A stretch of DNA of 64,000 nucleotides from Golubevia sp. BC0850 (Eukaryota; Basidiomycota; Exobasidiomycetes; Golubeviales; Golubeviaceae), in NCBI GenBank assembly GCA_012976225.1, contig JAAVVG010000008.1, positions 434,001 to 498,000 on the forward strand, written 5' to 3'. Position numbers and translations under genes: made by a program. Below, in pieces: positions 1-11,800 of this stretch. Position 1 is the stretch's first letter; each line of letters begins with the position of its first letter. The notes beneath the pieces were generated by a model, which was given only the letters and a program-made list of their open reading frames with translations, was not told where the DNA came from and did no database searches.

Positions 1-2451
1 AACTAGATGATGAATTAGGAGATATTAGAGGTTTGCTTTTCAATATGGAGAATGAAAAGGATGAAGAAGAAGAAGAGGTTGAGAAGAAAGGAAAGGGAGG
101 GAAATATGGAGATCCAAATATGACTGGTCCGAATGCTAAACCTATGGCTGAGAATAAATGGGGAAAGAAGGAAGAGAAAAAGGATGAAGAGAATCAAGAA
201 GATGAAGGGAATGAGGATGAGGAAGAAGGAGGAGAGAAAGTTAAAGGAAGTTTAATGGCAGCTTTAGGCCTAAAACCATCTTCAGATGAAAAAGAAGGAA
301 CTAAAGATGAAGATACTTATGATTCTTACGTTAGATCTCTTGCATTTGAAAGAAGAGCCAAACCTACTGATCGGTTGAAAACTGAAGAGGAAATCGCTAA
401 GGAAGAAGCTGAAACTTTGAGGAAAAGTGAAATTGGGAGATTGAAAAGAATGAGAGGTGAAGAAGATGATGATGAAGATGGAGTTGATGGGAAGAAGAAA
501 AGAAAGGGAAAGAAAGGTAAAGGTTTGAAGAACAGAATTCCTCAAGCTGATGATTTAGAGGATGATTTTGATGATGGTCAAGAGGGTTATGGATTGGGAA
601 CTGGGTTGGAAGGTAAGGAGGATGAAAGTGATGAAGATGATGATGAAGAAGAAGAAGAGGGGGATGATGAGGAAGAAGAGGGAGAAAGTGAAGATGATGA
701 AGAAGAAGGTGAGAATGTTGAAGACATTGCTTTACCTGGAACTTCCTTCTCAAACGAGAAAGTTTTCGATCAAGATCTTTCAGATACGGAGGAAAATTTA
801 GCTCCTACTAAGAAATCTTCAAAAACAGGTTTGGAATCAAAAAGTAAATCCAAGAGAAAGGCTTTACCATTCACTTTCCCTTGTCCTAAAAATCATGATG
901 AGTTTTTAGAAATTCTGACCTCTAATGAAGTCAGAAGTGAGGAAATTCCAACTGTTATTAAAAGGATCAAAACTCTTCATCATCCTTCTTTGGGAGAAGA
1001 GAATAAGTTCAAGTTACAAGCTTTCTTAGGTGTTCTGTTAGATCATGTTCTGTTCATAGGTGCTGGTCTTAAAGGTCAAGTTGAATTCGAAGAAGACGAA
1101 AATGAAGAATCAGGAGGATTCAACTTGATCAATTTGATCATTCCAGAAATCTTCAATCTCTCAAAGACTTATCCTATAGCTTCCTCTCAACATTTCGTTT
1201 CCAAACTTTCTTTAATGCAGAGGAATTTAACAAGAGGTTTATCTAGAGGAGCTCTCAATCCAAACTCTAGAACTTGGCCTTTATCTTCTGAACTCATTCT
1301 TTTCAAGACCATCTCTTTAATTTTCTCAACTTCAGATTCGATTCATCCGGTTTGTACACCTACTAATTTATTGATCTCTCAATATTTAGCTCATTGTAGG
1401 ATCAGAAATCTCAAGGATCTAAGCAGTTGTTTATTCTTATGTGGGATAGTCGTTGGAGATGAAAAAGAAAGTAAGAGGATTAGACCTGAAGCATTAAATG
1501 CTCTTCATTGTTGTTTGGTCCTTTTGATCGATTGGAACAAAGATGGAAAGAAAGAAGTAAAAAACATTTCAGAACGATTTGGTATTCCAATGATGGACTT
1601 TGGTGAGAAAACAACTAGAAATCTATCGATCAAAGGAGAAATCAAAGAAGAAGTCATAGAAGAAAAGCCGAATCTTTTCAAGATGCTCAATTTCAATTCA
1701 GACACCTCTTCGTCAGAAGATTTCCAAGAATCCAAACTTTCACTTCTAAGAATCTCAATCTCCTTAATTGAAGATTTCTCAAAACTCTACAAAGGAGGTT
1801 CTTCCTACATTGAACTTTTCACTCCTTTCTCTTCTTTACTATCTCTCATCCCCACTTCAACGAACTTATCTTTCTCCACAACTTCATCGCTCTCAACTCT
1901 TCATTCTCAAGTCCTTCATCATCTTTCATCTCAACTTTCACTTTCATCTTCAACTCGTAGAGCCTTAAGACTTCAAGCTCATCGTTCTTTAGCTCTACCA
2001 TCTCACATTCCTAAATTCGAACAACAAGGTTATAATCCTAGAAAAGGTTCTGGTATGGATCCTGATTCTCAAAGAGTTGAGGCTCAGAAACTTAGAGCTC
2101 TTCTTAAGAAGGAGAAGAAGGGTGCTGTTAGAGAACTTAGGAAGGATAATCAATTTATTGCTAACCTTAAGGAACAAAATAGAAAGGTTGAAGACGGTGA
2201 ATATAAGAAAAAGATGGATAAGGTTGTTAAAGGTTTGCAGGATGAAAGGTGAGTATTTTTTTCGAGAAGGTCGAAAGGGGCGAAAAAGTAGGAAATGAAA
2301 AGATGGGACAACACACCTGATATGAGTTTCCATGACTTCCGAACTAATTCTTTCTGCTTTCATCCTTCTTAACTACACTCTCTTTCACAGACACGAACAG
2401 AAGAAACTGGATCAAGAAAAGGTCAGACTTAAGAAGAAGTCTGGTAGATGA
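1..2451 (+). CDS. NOP14: Nucleolar protein NOP14 (5' end outside window)
   Basis: Nop14 is a U3/small-subunit processome factor needed for 18S rRNA maturation and 40S export in the nucleolus. The frame is already open at base 3, so the N-terminus lies off the left edge. Exons: <3-2248 and 2391-2451, with a 142-nt GTGAGT...CAG intron near the end. The visible protein has long Glu/Asp and Lys blocks, then a helical middle region. Its C-terminus is the family hallmark: a segment with HIPKFEQQGYNP, then GMDPDSQRVEAQKLRALLKK, then KKGAVRELRKDNQFIANLKE, closing on a Lys/Arg tail. The family call rests on that C-terminal block. The acidic N-terminal part is low complexity and carries little family signal. 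Confidence 0.9.
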
Positions 2452-3042
2452 TCAAACTCGGTCATGCTTTCCCTCTCTTCCTTTTCTGTCACCTCTCTTG
2501 TTTGCTCTTATTCCTACTTTACTTTCAATTTTCAGCTCAGTGTCAAATTAACTATCTAAATGTCTCATCATCATAGAATTCATAGAATTCGTCTCTTTTT
2601 TTGTCCTCTTTCGCGCTTGTCACACCTGGCTGGTGGAGATTCCGATTTTGAACGATAAATCACTTCAGTCTTTCTCTATTTGGTAAATGGCAGGAAAGAC
2701 ACCTCGCGAGAGAAAAGAAAGTCAAATCCCGAAGACCACAATGTGGCACAATTTCCTCAACCGATTCCACCTGTGGCCGTCTCTCAAATCTCAAACATTG
2801 AAACCTGATAGCAGATCGCAAATACGAGCAGCATCTGACTTCATCTATTTGGTTGTTTGAGAAACAATATGTATGATATAAACAAAGATTGAAGGATACA
2901 TAAAGAAATTCGAGTTTGCAATGTTCTAGTTTGCAGAGAGCGTTTCCTTCCCTTCCCTGCTTGATGAATCAGTTGACGTAACAACTAATTGTATTCACCT
3001 CTCGATAACCAGTATCAACCCCTTTACTACCAGCTTGCAAGT
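2452..3042. other. Intergenic, convergent 3' ends
   Basis: This stretch lies between the stops of NOP14 and the oppositely oriented GDP-mannose transporter. It must hold both 3' UTRs. I see no convincing frame or structured RNA. Confidence 0.6.
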
Positions 3043-5283
3043 CTAATCCTTTCTCAATTCCTTATCTCCATTCAGATTATGCATAGGAATGATATTACCA
3101 TTTGAATGTGTAGGTCTTTCACCTTCAACTCCACCAACACCTGGACCTGAACTACCTAAAGCAGAAGTAGAGTTGCCACTCAGACTTCCAGAGGCGGTTA
3201 AAGAAGCAGCTTTGGAAGCAGCTGCTTGTTTGTTCTTTGCGAATGCGTATACAAGACTAAGAAGAGGGGACAACGAGAAGAAAAGAAAAGGTCAGCATCA
3301 TGATGCAACTCGAAACATGAGCCATCATACTCACCCAGCCAAGAAACCGGTTCCAATAGCACTAGTACTTCCAGGAGTCACCGCATCTCCAAAGAATACC
3401 ATTCCACTCAAAGCCAAAGGTAGTTTATTAAGAGCTCCGACCATCGAATAGGTGGTTGAACTCGTAGTTCTAACACACCAGGCTGTTGTGTAGGCAATGA
3501 AAATCGCACAAGCACCTGAGAAAACGATAGCTGCAATCAGCCTTGTTCGAGTCTCTGCTGGGCTGTGGTATGAAGAAAGCGAAAGAAGATTCAGCAAGCA
3601 TTTCAAGAAGCAAAGTCGAAGGAGAAGTTAGACGACTTACAAGTTGACGTCGAAGTTAGCTTGAGACCAGTCTTCCACAAGCTGTAAAGGAATTGAAAGA
3701 TTGAGATAGAGTTTGGAAAAATCAGAGGTTAGATTGAGAAAAGCGAAGGCAGGCTTGTGGGCCATCGAAAGTTCGAGTTGCGGATGAAGATCCAACTCTC
3801 AATTTCCAATTGCTCACTTACCAAGGACATGATGATCAACACCGGAACACTAAGTAAATTGTTGAAGTACATCGTATCCCAATCTTTGAAACCAGTAACT
3901 TTGATTCTCTTTCGCATCGCCAAAACCTGATTTTGAGAGAGTGAAAGTGAAGCGTCAGAAAAGTCAGCGAAAGAGCTCGGTAATACCTGAACTTTTGCAT
4001 CTCAAACGAAAAAGCTCTCATTCCAACCTTCAAGTTCAACTCACATAAGCAGCCGAACAAATACAATTCAACCCCATCCAAAGATAACCACTGGCCAAAA
4101 GACTTCCCATGTCCATGTTCAAATTCCCAGCCATCGCCATCAGATTGTCCTTCTCAGTTTTCAAAGTGTTGAAACCAGGAATCAGGTTCGATTGATGTTT
4201 TCCAGTGATCGGATCGTCTGGGGAATGTGGTAAAGAGACATTTGAGATCTCAACTGATCTTGAGATGTCTGAATAGGCGGCTATTAGGGATGAAAGAACC
4301 ATTAAAAGAAATGATAGGAGTGTTAAAGGAGTCACTCTTCCACCGAACCAGAGAACTTCTCCGTAGGCCTAGAGAGAGGGAAAGAGGGGGTTGGGAAGAA
4401 GGGGTGAGAGGAGAGGAGGGAAAGAACCTTTGGGTGGAGAGGTGAGTTCAAAGGAAACACTTACGATGAGAATGATGGTTAGGTTCTTGAAAATGGTGTA
4501 GACTGGGATTTTGAGGAATTGCTGTGCGGGAAGATGAGAAGAAGAAGTTCAGTGATCCTATCGTAGGGCGAGTCTGCTCCCGTCCTGGGCCTCAAAATCT
4601 TCAGACACTGTTTGAACTATTGAGTACCTTTACAGTGAAACAAGTAAGAGGCTCTGCCTTGGAAGAAGTGCTTCTAGGAGCTCAAGCTTCACAGCAACGT
4701 TCTCCTGCTCTCCAACCCTACTGAGGTCTATCGCCAACCTCCGATCTTTAGTCCCAACTACACCGAGGTCAATCTAACTCACCAAAGCTTTACTACCAGT
4801 CCAAATCACCAAGACCAACAGAGTAGAGATAGGTAACCAAGCCTTAGCATCTTTAGTATTCCAATCTCTCAAACTAAGTAAACCCAATTTCTGACCCAGC
4901 TTAACCAAGATCACTCCAACTAAACATTGAATCAAAAGAACCAAGAGATTCAAAGAGAAATGAGAACCAGATAGAACGAACTTGTTAACCACAGTCATTG
5001 TGATTGAAGCTGCACAATAACTCAAGATTGGAGGTAAAGCTTTAATTCCTTCTAATGAACCTGAAGTTGAATCTTGACTGGTTGATTTTGAACCTAGCCT
5101 TGCATCTTCTCTTGATCTTTCACCTGGCTGTAATCCATTGCCATTAGGATTTCCATCTGAAGGCAAGAATGGAGAACGATCTGAATCTGAGTGGGATTGA
5201 TTGTATGAATCCGTTATCGGTGAAGATGGAACTTCTACTCGAGTATCTGTCGGTGTTGATCCAAAGAATGATTTACCTGACAT
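3043..5283 (-). CDS. VRG4: Golgi GDP-mannose transporter
   Basis: This carrier moves GDP-mannose into the Golgi lumen in exchange for GMP, feeding protein and lipid mannosylation. Exons on the minus strand: 5283-4783, 4521-4465, 4368-4045, 3926-3822, 3681-3641, 3562-3335, 3256-3043 (489 codons). The phase closes at every junction. The substrate motif GALNKLP is at about residues 385-391. Family blocks include [54 protein letters not shown] and TTYSMVG, in about ten hydrophobic segments. The protein is longer than yeast Vrg4 (about 337 aa) through a Ser/Pro-rich N-terminal extension of about 80 residues and an Ala/Ser/Gly-rich C-terminal tail. The start at 5283 is the first ATG of the long first exon. 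It is divergent from the next gene. Confidence 0.93.
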
Positions 5284-5620
5284 GACCTATGCCGAGGTTC
5301 AGGTGAGGATAGGATGGAGGAATTGGATTCAAGGTTGGAAGGATAGAGGAGGAGAGGAGTCTATATTCTTGAAGATTCTTCCTTGAATAACGTGACCAGT
5401 CTTGAACGCTTTTCTCTATTTTGATTCTATTTTGTCGAACTTGATTTTGGTTTGAGAGTATGCAGGTTGAATTGGAAGCCTGATCTCTGTGCAGTGCAGT
5501 GCAGTCAAAAGGCAAGTTGAGAAATTGCTGGCACCAACCTGCTTGCCTTCTCTTCCACCCCCAACCAACAACGATATCAGAACTTCCATTTAATTCCATT
5601 CCAATAGCAATCACTTAAAG
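5284..5620. promoter_or_regulatory. Shared divergent promoter, VRG4 / PBDC1
   Basis: This 337-bp gap separates two start codons that point away from each other, so both promoters must lie here. A GTGCAGTGCAGTGCAG direct repeat sits near 5490. I see no clear TATA box. Confidence 0.5.
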
Positions 5621-6762
5621 ATGTCAGTAGCAGGTTTCGATCCAAACAAAGCAGAGGTAAGTCTAACAATCAAATCCAAGCTTCCCTCCCTTTGCATCTC
5701 TCCACACCCATCTGACCCTACTCGTACCTTTCCTTATTCTCTTCTTAGAATCTCCAAGACATCGAAAAGCAAATGGCAGTGAAATGTGTAGAGCATGCTC
5801 AAACTTATTGGAACCTTTTAGAAAAGTTAGATCCTGCAACTTTACGTTTAACCAAGTTGGACGACGAAATCATCGAATCTTTAAAGAAAGAGTTCCCAGA
5901 GACCTTCGGGCTTGAGGATTGTAAAAAGGCGGTCACAAAGGTCAACGAGGATGAAATGAAAGGTGAAGAGGGAAAGAAGAAATGGAGAGCTTGGATGGAA
6001 ACTTGGGAGGGAAAGAGTGAGTTTTGAATGATAAGAGGAGGAGGAGGACAGAATCTAGAGAGATGGCGGGGATCAGGGGGTGTTTACCTTCTCAAGAGGT
6101 TGTTCAGTAGCTGGAGAGGCAGACTAGTTGGAGAAGCTGGCTACTGTTATGAGCAAGGAAAGCTGTTGGAGCCAAGCTTTGCAGAGAGAGCTTCTGAGCG
6201 GCGGCTTTCTCTCCGTTCACATACCTCTTTGACCGAGGAATGGTAGATCTGGAAGTCTGGAGATCAGTTTGTTGATGTCCTCAAGGAGATAGCCGGGAGC
6301 CTCCATAGAAGGGCAACCAACGATGAGCTCTATCGAAAGTCACCCCATGTCCCCATCTCAAGCCGTGTCAACCTTTCACTCTTACTCTCCCTCTACTCCT
6401 CTTTCTTTCTAATTCGTTCCTTCCCGCAATAGTCTCTGACTTCAATATGGGAACTTTAATTCGTATCGATGGATCCGATGAATACACTCAACACAACACC
6501 ACTTTTGGTTAGTTTGGAAATACCTCGTATGCCTTGGGCCTATTTCATAATCTCAGTCGAGCTCCATGGAGCGCAGATTCAAGTTCAAATCCTAGAAACT
6601 GATCTGTCCTACCCCTTTCGTCTTCCACTTTCTCAAACAGTCCCTCGTATGCAGTTTTATGCCTACGAAATTGCTCGTAACCGTCAAGGAGTCAACGATT
6701 GGATCCGAGCCGCTGCTGCTGCTGAAGCGGAAAAGGCGAAGGAGAGTGAAGTGAGTTCTTAG
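5621..6762 (+). CDS. PBDC1 / YPL225W family protein
   Basis: This is a small conserved cytosolic protein of the PBDC1 (polysaccharide biosynthesis domain-containing 1) family. Yeast YPL225W is reported to act with nascent translation factor eEF1A; that is family knowledge, not visible here. Exons: 5621-5656, 5749-6016, 6433-6507, 6641-6762 (166 codons). Blocks matching YPL225W include NLQDIEKQMAVKCVEHAQTY, LRLTKLDDEI, KWRAWMETWE and MQFYAYEIARNRQGVNDWI. The second intron is 416 nt, long for this genome. The last codons (EVSS, stop) overlap a GTGAGT string, so a further tiny exon cannot be excluded. A short Ala/Glu-rich tail replaces the usual C-terminus. Confidence 0.92.
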
Positions 6763-7356
6763 GCTATGAAGTCGAGGAAACTACTAAAAGGAGGAGGGGG
6801 GCTCGAATTCCAGGGAAGTCGGGATCGCTAATTTCTGATTTGTTACCCTTGTCCTTCTTGATATCCTTCTCCTCAATTCCTCATTCTCTTCTTTAAGAGC
6901 AAGAAGTCCAAAAAATAAATGCAAACAACCCGACCAATTTACCCCCTCAACTTCGTTCTGAAAGAGATAGTCACCCCCGGCGGGTTTCATCTTTTCTAAC
7001 TTCTTGGATTCCTTGAACATCGCGTTTTTGGAAGTCTCACTTGACGCTGCTTTGTACCTAATCATCTTTTCTTTCCTCTGCCAACTTAACGTGTAATGCA
7101 AGTCATGAATCAAAAGTCTATCCTGCGCGTGAGTATTTTCTTTTCGATTCATTCTATTCCTTTGGAATATTCCGCTGGAAGAATTCGGGACAGGCGTTGG
7201 ATTTTGAGGTATCTTATTTCGGAAACCAAGTGTTGCTCTCTCTTTTCTTGCCCCCCCCCCCAAACCAACTTTCGACTTCGGAAGAAAAGGGTGTTCTGAA
7301 CCTCTTCCTCGAGATCGTTCTTTGAATTTCTTGATTTGAATGGTCTGAACTCCATT

Positions 7357-7364
7357 TGACGTCA
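7357..7364. promoter_or_regulatory. CRE-like palindrome TGACGTCA
   Basis: This is a perfect 8-base CRE palindrome, the classic site for CREB/ATF-type bZIP factors. A related GTGACGTAC string lies about 80 bp downstream. It is upstream of the CAF120-like gene. Function is inferred from the motif only. Confidence 0.4.
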
Positions 7365-7733
7365 ATTTCTACTGTCAACACGGTGGTTCTGGATGCCATC
7401 CAACTTCCCTGCGTCGTAAGTTGAAGTAGAGTCGACGTGACGTACCTTTCTCCATTTGAAGCCAGGCTGAATTTGGCTGTGAATTCTGTCTTTCACCCTC
7501 AGACCGGGCTGACTTTTCGATTTCGTGGTTTTTGGCCAGTCAGGCTTGAGTCTTTTTTCGATGCGAGCGCGCACACACCTTTAAAAAGAGGCAACCCTCT
7601 CAACAAAACTTCTTTCTTTCATCACAAAGAACCGCCTCTTCTTCCCCCTCAAAAGCATCAACAACCCTAAACTAAATTATTCTTTCGATGTTTTAATCCT
7701 ATACTACTTGTTCTCAGGTTGGATGCAACACTT

Positions 7734-7747
7734 GGGCCTCAACGCCC
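7734..7747 (+). repeat. GGGC-YTCAMC-GCCC element, copy 1
   Basis: The sequence is GGGCCTCAACGCCC: a 4-bp G/C stem around a six-base loop. It is one of three near-identical copies in the region upstream of the PH gene. Confidence 0.5.
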
Positions 7748-8049
7748 CCAGAACGTCAGCTCTTTGCTAGTCAAGGCTCTTTTCAAACCTCTTCGAGTAT
7801 CTTCGTATTTCAGCCAATCTGGATCTAGTCTTTATGATTACCTTTTGACCAGGGATTGGGCATACCGTGCGAATGATACTTGATCCTAGGCCATCCCTTT
7901 CGAGGGACAGAGTCATCGGTGGTTTGGAAAGAGACCTTTTCCCGTTCAGAATTGGAGTTCTCGTCAAGTCTGATTATCTGATTCTCTAGTCTTCACTTTG
8001 TTTCAACTGGCTCAATTTAATCTACATCTCACCCCTGCTCTTCCCCTCT

Positions 8050-8063
8050 GGGCCTCACCGCCC
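8050..8063 (+). repeat. GGGC-YTCAMC-GCCC element, copy 2
   Basis: The sequence is GGGCCTCACCGCCC, differing from copy 1 by one loop base. It lies 316 bp downstream of copy 1, and a second small inverted repeat (TGGAACTCCA) follows directly. Confidence 0.5.
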
Positions 8064-8402
8064 CTGGAACTCCAGGTCTCTACTGGGAGAAAGATTGATT
8101 CTTTACCGCGGTCAGAACATCGTTGGCAGGTCTTCCCGCTTGGATCTCAAAGTCGCAGGTACCAAGACCAGCGAAGAGCTGTCAACGACCCGTTCTAATT
8201 AGGTAGCTTCGAACTCTCTTCTCGTCTTGGTTTGAAGGATCTTTACAGCTCTCCACGTTCAGTCTGAAATATTTTGTTACTTGGCAGTTCGATTTTCCTG
8301 TCATCCTTCAATTCAAGCCTCGACTTCATCATCCCTCCCAATCTGAAACCTCATATCCCTTGTTGAATTGTCCTCCCCCTCTCTCCCACTCTTCTCTACC
8401 TC

Positions 8403-8416
8403 GGGCTTCAACGCCC
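8403..8416 (+). repeat. GGGC-YTCAMC-GCCC element, copy 3
   Basis: The sequence is GGGCTTCAACGCCC. It lies 353 bp after copy 2 and about 400 bp before the start codon of the PH gene. Confidence 0.5.
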
Positions 8417-8813
8417 TTTCCAACCCATCATATGCCTTTTTTTGAATCTAAGCTTTCCTCAGTATTGCCATGGTTTACATTCTCTCGAGTCGAAGTCTTG
8501 CTTCGAGATCCGAGTGGAAGCAGTAGCTTGGATTGATGATTCGTCTTGTTTTTGGCCTGAAATTCCCCTTTCCGATTTTTTTGTCTGCGGTCTGTTGGTT
8601 CACTCTTCGTACAGTTGATCACAGTGATCAGGTATTTCTGAAAAGAGTCTATAATCCATTTTCGACGATTTCAGAGATGTGGTTGGAGATCCGAGGCAGT
8701 GCTTGGTCCACGCAACCAACTTTCTCAAATTCTTCTCTCCAAACTTCACCTGCTCAAACTCTCGGAATTGGACCTCAAGAACTCTCGAAAGAACAAGAAT
8801 CAGACACCAGACC

Positions 8814-11800
8814 ATGTCTTACCAACAGAGTGGAAGTTGGAATGGAGTTGCACCATCTTCATCTCCACCCCCAATGAATCCAAACTATGCTCAACAGTCT
8901 CAATCTCGACCTTCTTCCTCTGGACAATCAAATAGTCCTCGTACAAATAACAATCAACAATTCCCACGTCAATCTCAAGCACCTCCAAACAATCGACACT
9001 CAAGTTTCAACGCTTTAGAACCTCGCTCCTCAAATTCTAACTCTTCAAACCCTCGTCCAACTTCTCCTTCTTCAAGGCAACCTCTTCCACCTCCTTCTTC
9101 TTCTTCTCAACAACAACCTGAATCTCATAGAAGAACTCAAAGCATGAGACCAATGTCTGCCTTTCAACCAATGGAATCCAGTCAGCTAGTCACTTCTCCA
9201 TCTCTTGGTGGAAATGCCTACTCAAATAATAGACCTTCCTCTCCTAATGGTTCAGTGGCTAATTCAATTGCTGTATCTACCAGGTCTCCAAGCCAACCCT
9301 TAACCTTCAAATCTCAAGACTTGAGGGCAGCTTTGGCTTTACAGGAAGCTCAAAGTGCAAAGATTTACATGGAGGGTTACCTCTCAAAGAGAGATGAATG
9401 TGGATCTGATGGGAAACCTTTGCATCCGAATGATGAAAAGAGAAGATGGAATCTCTGCTTTGTTCAGCTTAGTGGAACTGTTATGAGCATTTGGAGTGTG
9501 AAGGAGATGGATAAGGCTGCGAAGGAAGGTAGGGAAGTTCCTCCTAGTTACATCAACATCACCGATTCTGTGAGTACTGAAAGGAGGAGCGCAGGCTTTA
9601 GATCGGACAAGGAAAGAGGGGTGGCAAATCTGGAGGAGTACAATGGAGTAGGGAACAGGCAGACGAGCGCACATGCCACGCACTTCTCCAGCAACTCTGC
9701 AGAAGGACAAGAGCTTCGACTCATCCTTCCATCTTCTCTCCTCCCGAATCTCTTCGTTTCAGTTTGCTGATTACGTAGGATCGCTTACAGAAGACCCTGC
9801 CGTCGTTCCGGGATCTCGCGGTCGCTATGAGAACGTCTTTGCTCTCAATTCAGCAGGAGCCAACAGGATGTTCTTCTGTGTGGAAGGCCAGGTCGGACGT
9901 CGATTGGTTCAGGCATGGGTCAATGCCATTCGCCTAGCCTCGTGGGAGAAGGTTCGTCTGGAAGAAATCTACACTGGAGCTTTGATTCGAGCCAGATTAG
10001 GAGCTGCTCTTCCACCTGCAGGATCAGCAGGACCAGAAGCAGATGGAGCTCCTCCAACGAACCCAGACGAGCCTGCGGTCAAGAGTCCTCTAATCAAAGG
10101 AAAGATGGAAGGTTGGGTCAAAGCCAGGTTCATGGGATCTACTGAATGGAAGAAAGCTTGGCTGGTCATCTCGAGCGAGAGACCGAATGGCTTATCTGAT
10201 CCACACGGAGCTACTTCTCCTACTATCCCAGGAAGTGGCGCCGACAAGGCAGATACCGAATCTATTTCTGGAGGAAGCAAGAAGAAGTTCTGGAAACTAG
10301 GTGGTGCTGGAGATAGATCTTCAATTCTATCTCTTTCGGGTCTTTCTCCGAATAGCTCTCCAACTACTTCTGCCTCAACTTTCGAAGATCTACCTCTACC
10401 TCCTCCACCTCCTGGAGCTAACGAATCGAACGGTACTGCCCTCTTCTACGAGAATAAGAAGTCGAAGAAACCTTTCGCTATGATGACCTACGTCAGACAC
10501 GTCTTCGCTGTCTACCCCTCAAGAGCTGAATTGGTCGAAGGAAGTTCTCTTTGCAAAGTGGAGGGTGCCTTCTCTTTCGCTCCAACTGCTGTCAAAGAAG
10601 GAGAGTTCAAGATCCCTAGATCCGCAACTGCTAGACCAAGAGAGACTGGTTGGTGTATGCTGATGCCAGAGAATGAATTCGGAGGAAGCAAAGGGCAGAA
10701 CGCTGAAATGATGAAATGGGTCGTTGGTGAGTCTTACAGCTGAGTGCATCTAGAAAATCCCTCCCAACAAAGCTGACGCAAACATCCTTTCTCTCCCTCC
10801 TCCAGCCACCATGGACTGCTTCGGTCTATATGGAAGACCTCGTTCCTTTATTTGGGACGCCAGATCTCCACTCTCCGCTTTCTTCGCCTATCCAATCGGA
10901 CCTTACAAGGACAGACTGTTCTTAGATCGAGAGCTAGCCGAGTTCCTAGACGTCAGAGAGGAGCGTCATCTCGCCAGTCGCTCGAACCTTCACGGAATCA
11001 TGGCTGCTAGGATGCGAGGGGAGAGAACTCCGATCTTACCTCCTCTACCAACTCCAAAAGGTCTTTCAGAAGTCAAGAAAGCCGATAGCGCTGGAGCCAA
11101 GAATGGAAACGGAGCTACTAGAGAAGAAGACGAAGACGATGATGCTCCTCTCGGAGGAGGTCGACCAGCAGCAGCAGCAGCTCCTGCTCTTCCAGACTTC
11201 GCTGGTGGACTCCCTCCTCTCGACTTCGGTAACAGCGATGATTCAAATCCAGCTCCATCGTCGTCTGCTCAACAATCCTATCCACAGCAATCTCAGCAAC
11301 GTGATGCTCAAGCCTCAAACGGAACCAATGACAGCGCTTTCGGTCGTCAGCTGTCGTCTATCGGAGAAAGGAGTAGAGAAGGAAGTGCCATGACTTCTGG
11401 AGATCGTGTCTCTGGACATGATCGTGGAGAGAGCGTCGCCTCGATGTCCTCTCTACAGAAACCTCTTCCTAGAGTCACCAAGAGCTCAACTGAGACATCA
11501 TCGTCTGCTTCAACTCCTCCTCCTCCTCCTCAAGCCCAGGCTCAAGCTCTGCCTGCTCCAGTGTCTCAAATTGCTTATGCTCCATCTCAACGCTCGAACG
11601 GTCCTCCTTCAGCAATCACCGAGGCCAGGGACGAGTCAGTCGTTTCTCCTTCTCGCGGCTCCAGTACGCTCCAAGTGGAAGACAAGAACTCCTCAGCCTC
11701 TACCTTATCACGAAACGACTATCCGGAAACCAACCCTCGAGCTCTTCCCCAGCTTGCTCCAGTCGTAAATGGCGGGACTTCTTCGGCTGGTCCTGCTTCA

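Larger units (their letters stand above)
6763..8813. other. 2-kb non-coding stretch / leader of the PH gene
   Basis: No frame here looks like a conserved protein. It contains an 11-base C run at 7251-7261, a perfect TGACGTCA site at 7357-7364, and three copies of a 14-base hairpin-like element. A plus-strand GTGAGT donor near 7130 suggests a spliced untranslated leader for the downstream gene. Short frames opening in this region would act as upstream ORFs. Confidence 0.5.

Noticed and set aside
397-753. His/Leu-rich minus-strand frame
   Set aside because: It is the antisense shadow of the Glu/Asp codons of NOP14.
6784-7365. 193-codon minus-strand frame with a short Glu/Arg helix
   Set aside because: It crosses the 11-base C run as a glycine stretch, lacks any family feature and opposes a plus-strand splice donor. 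I take it as chance.
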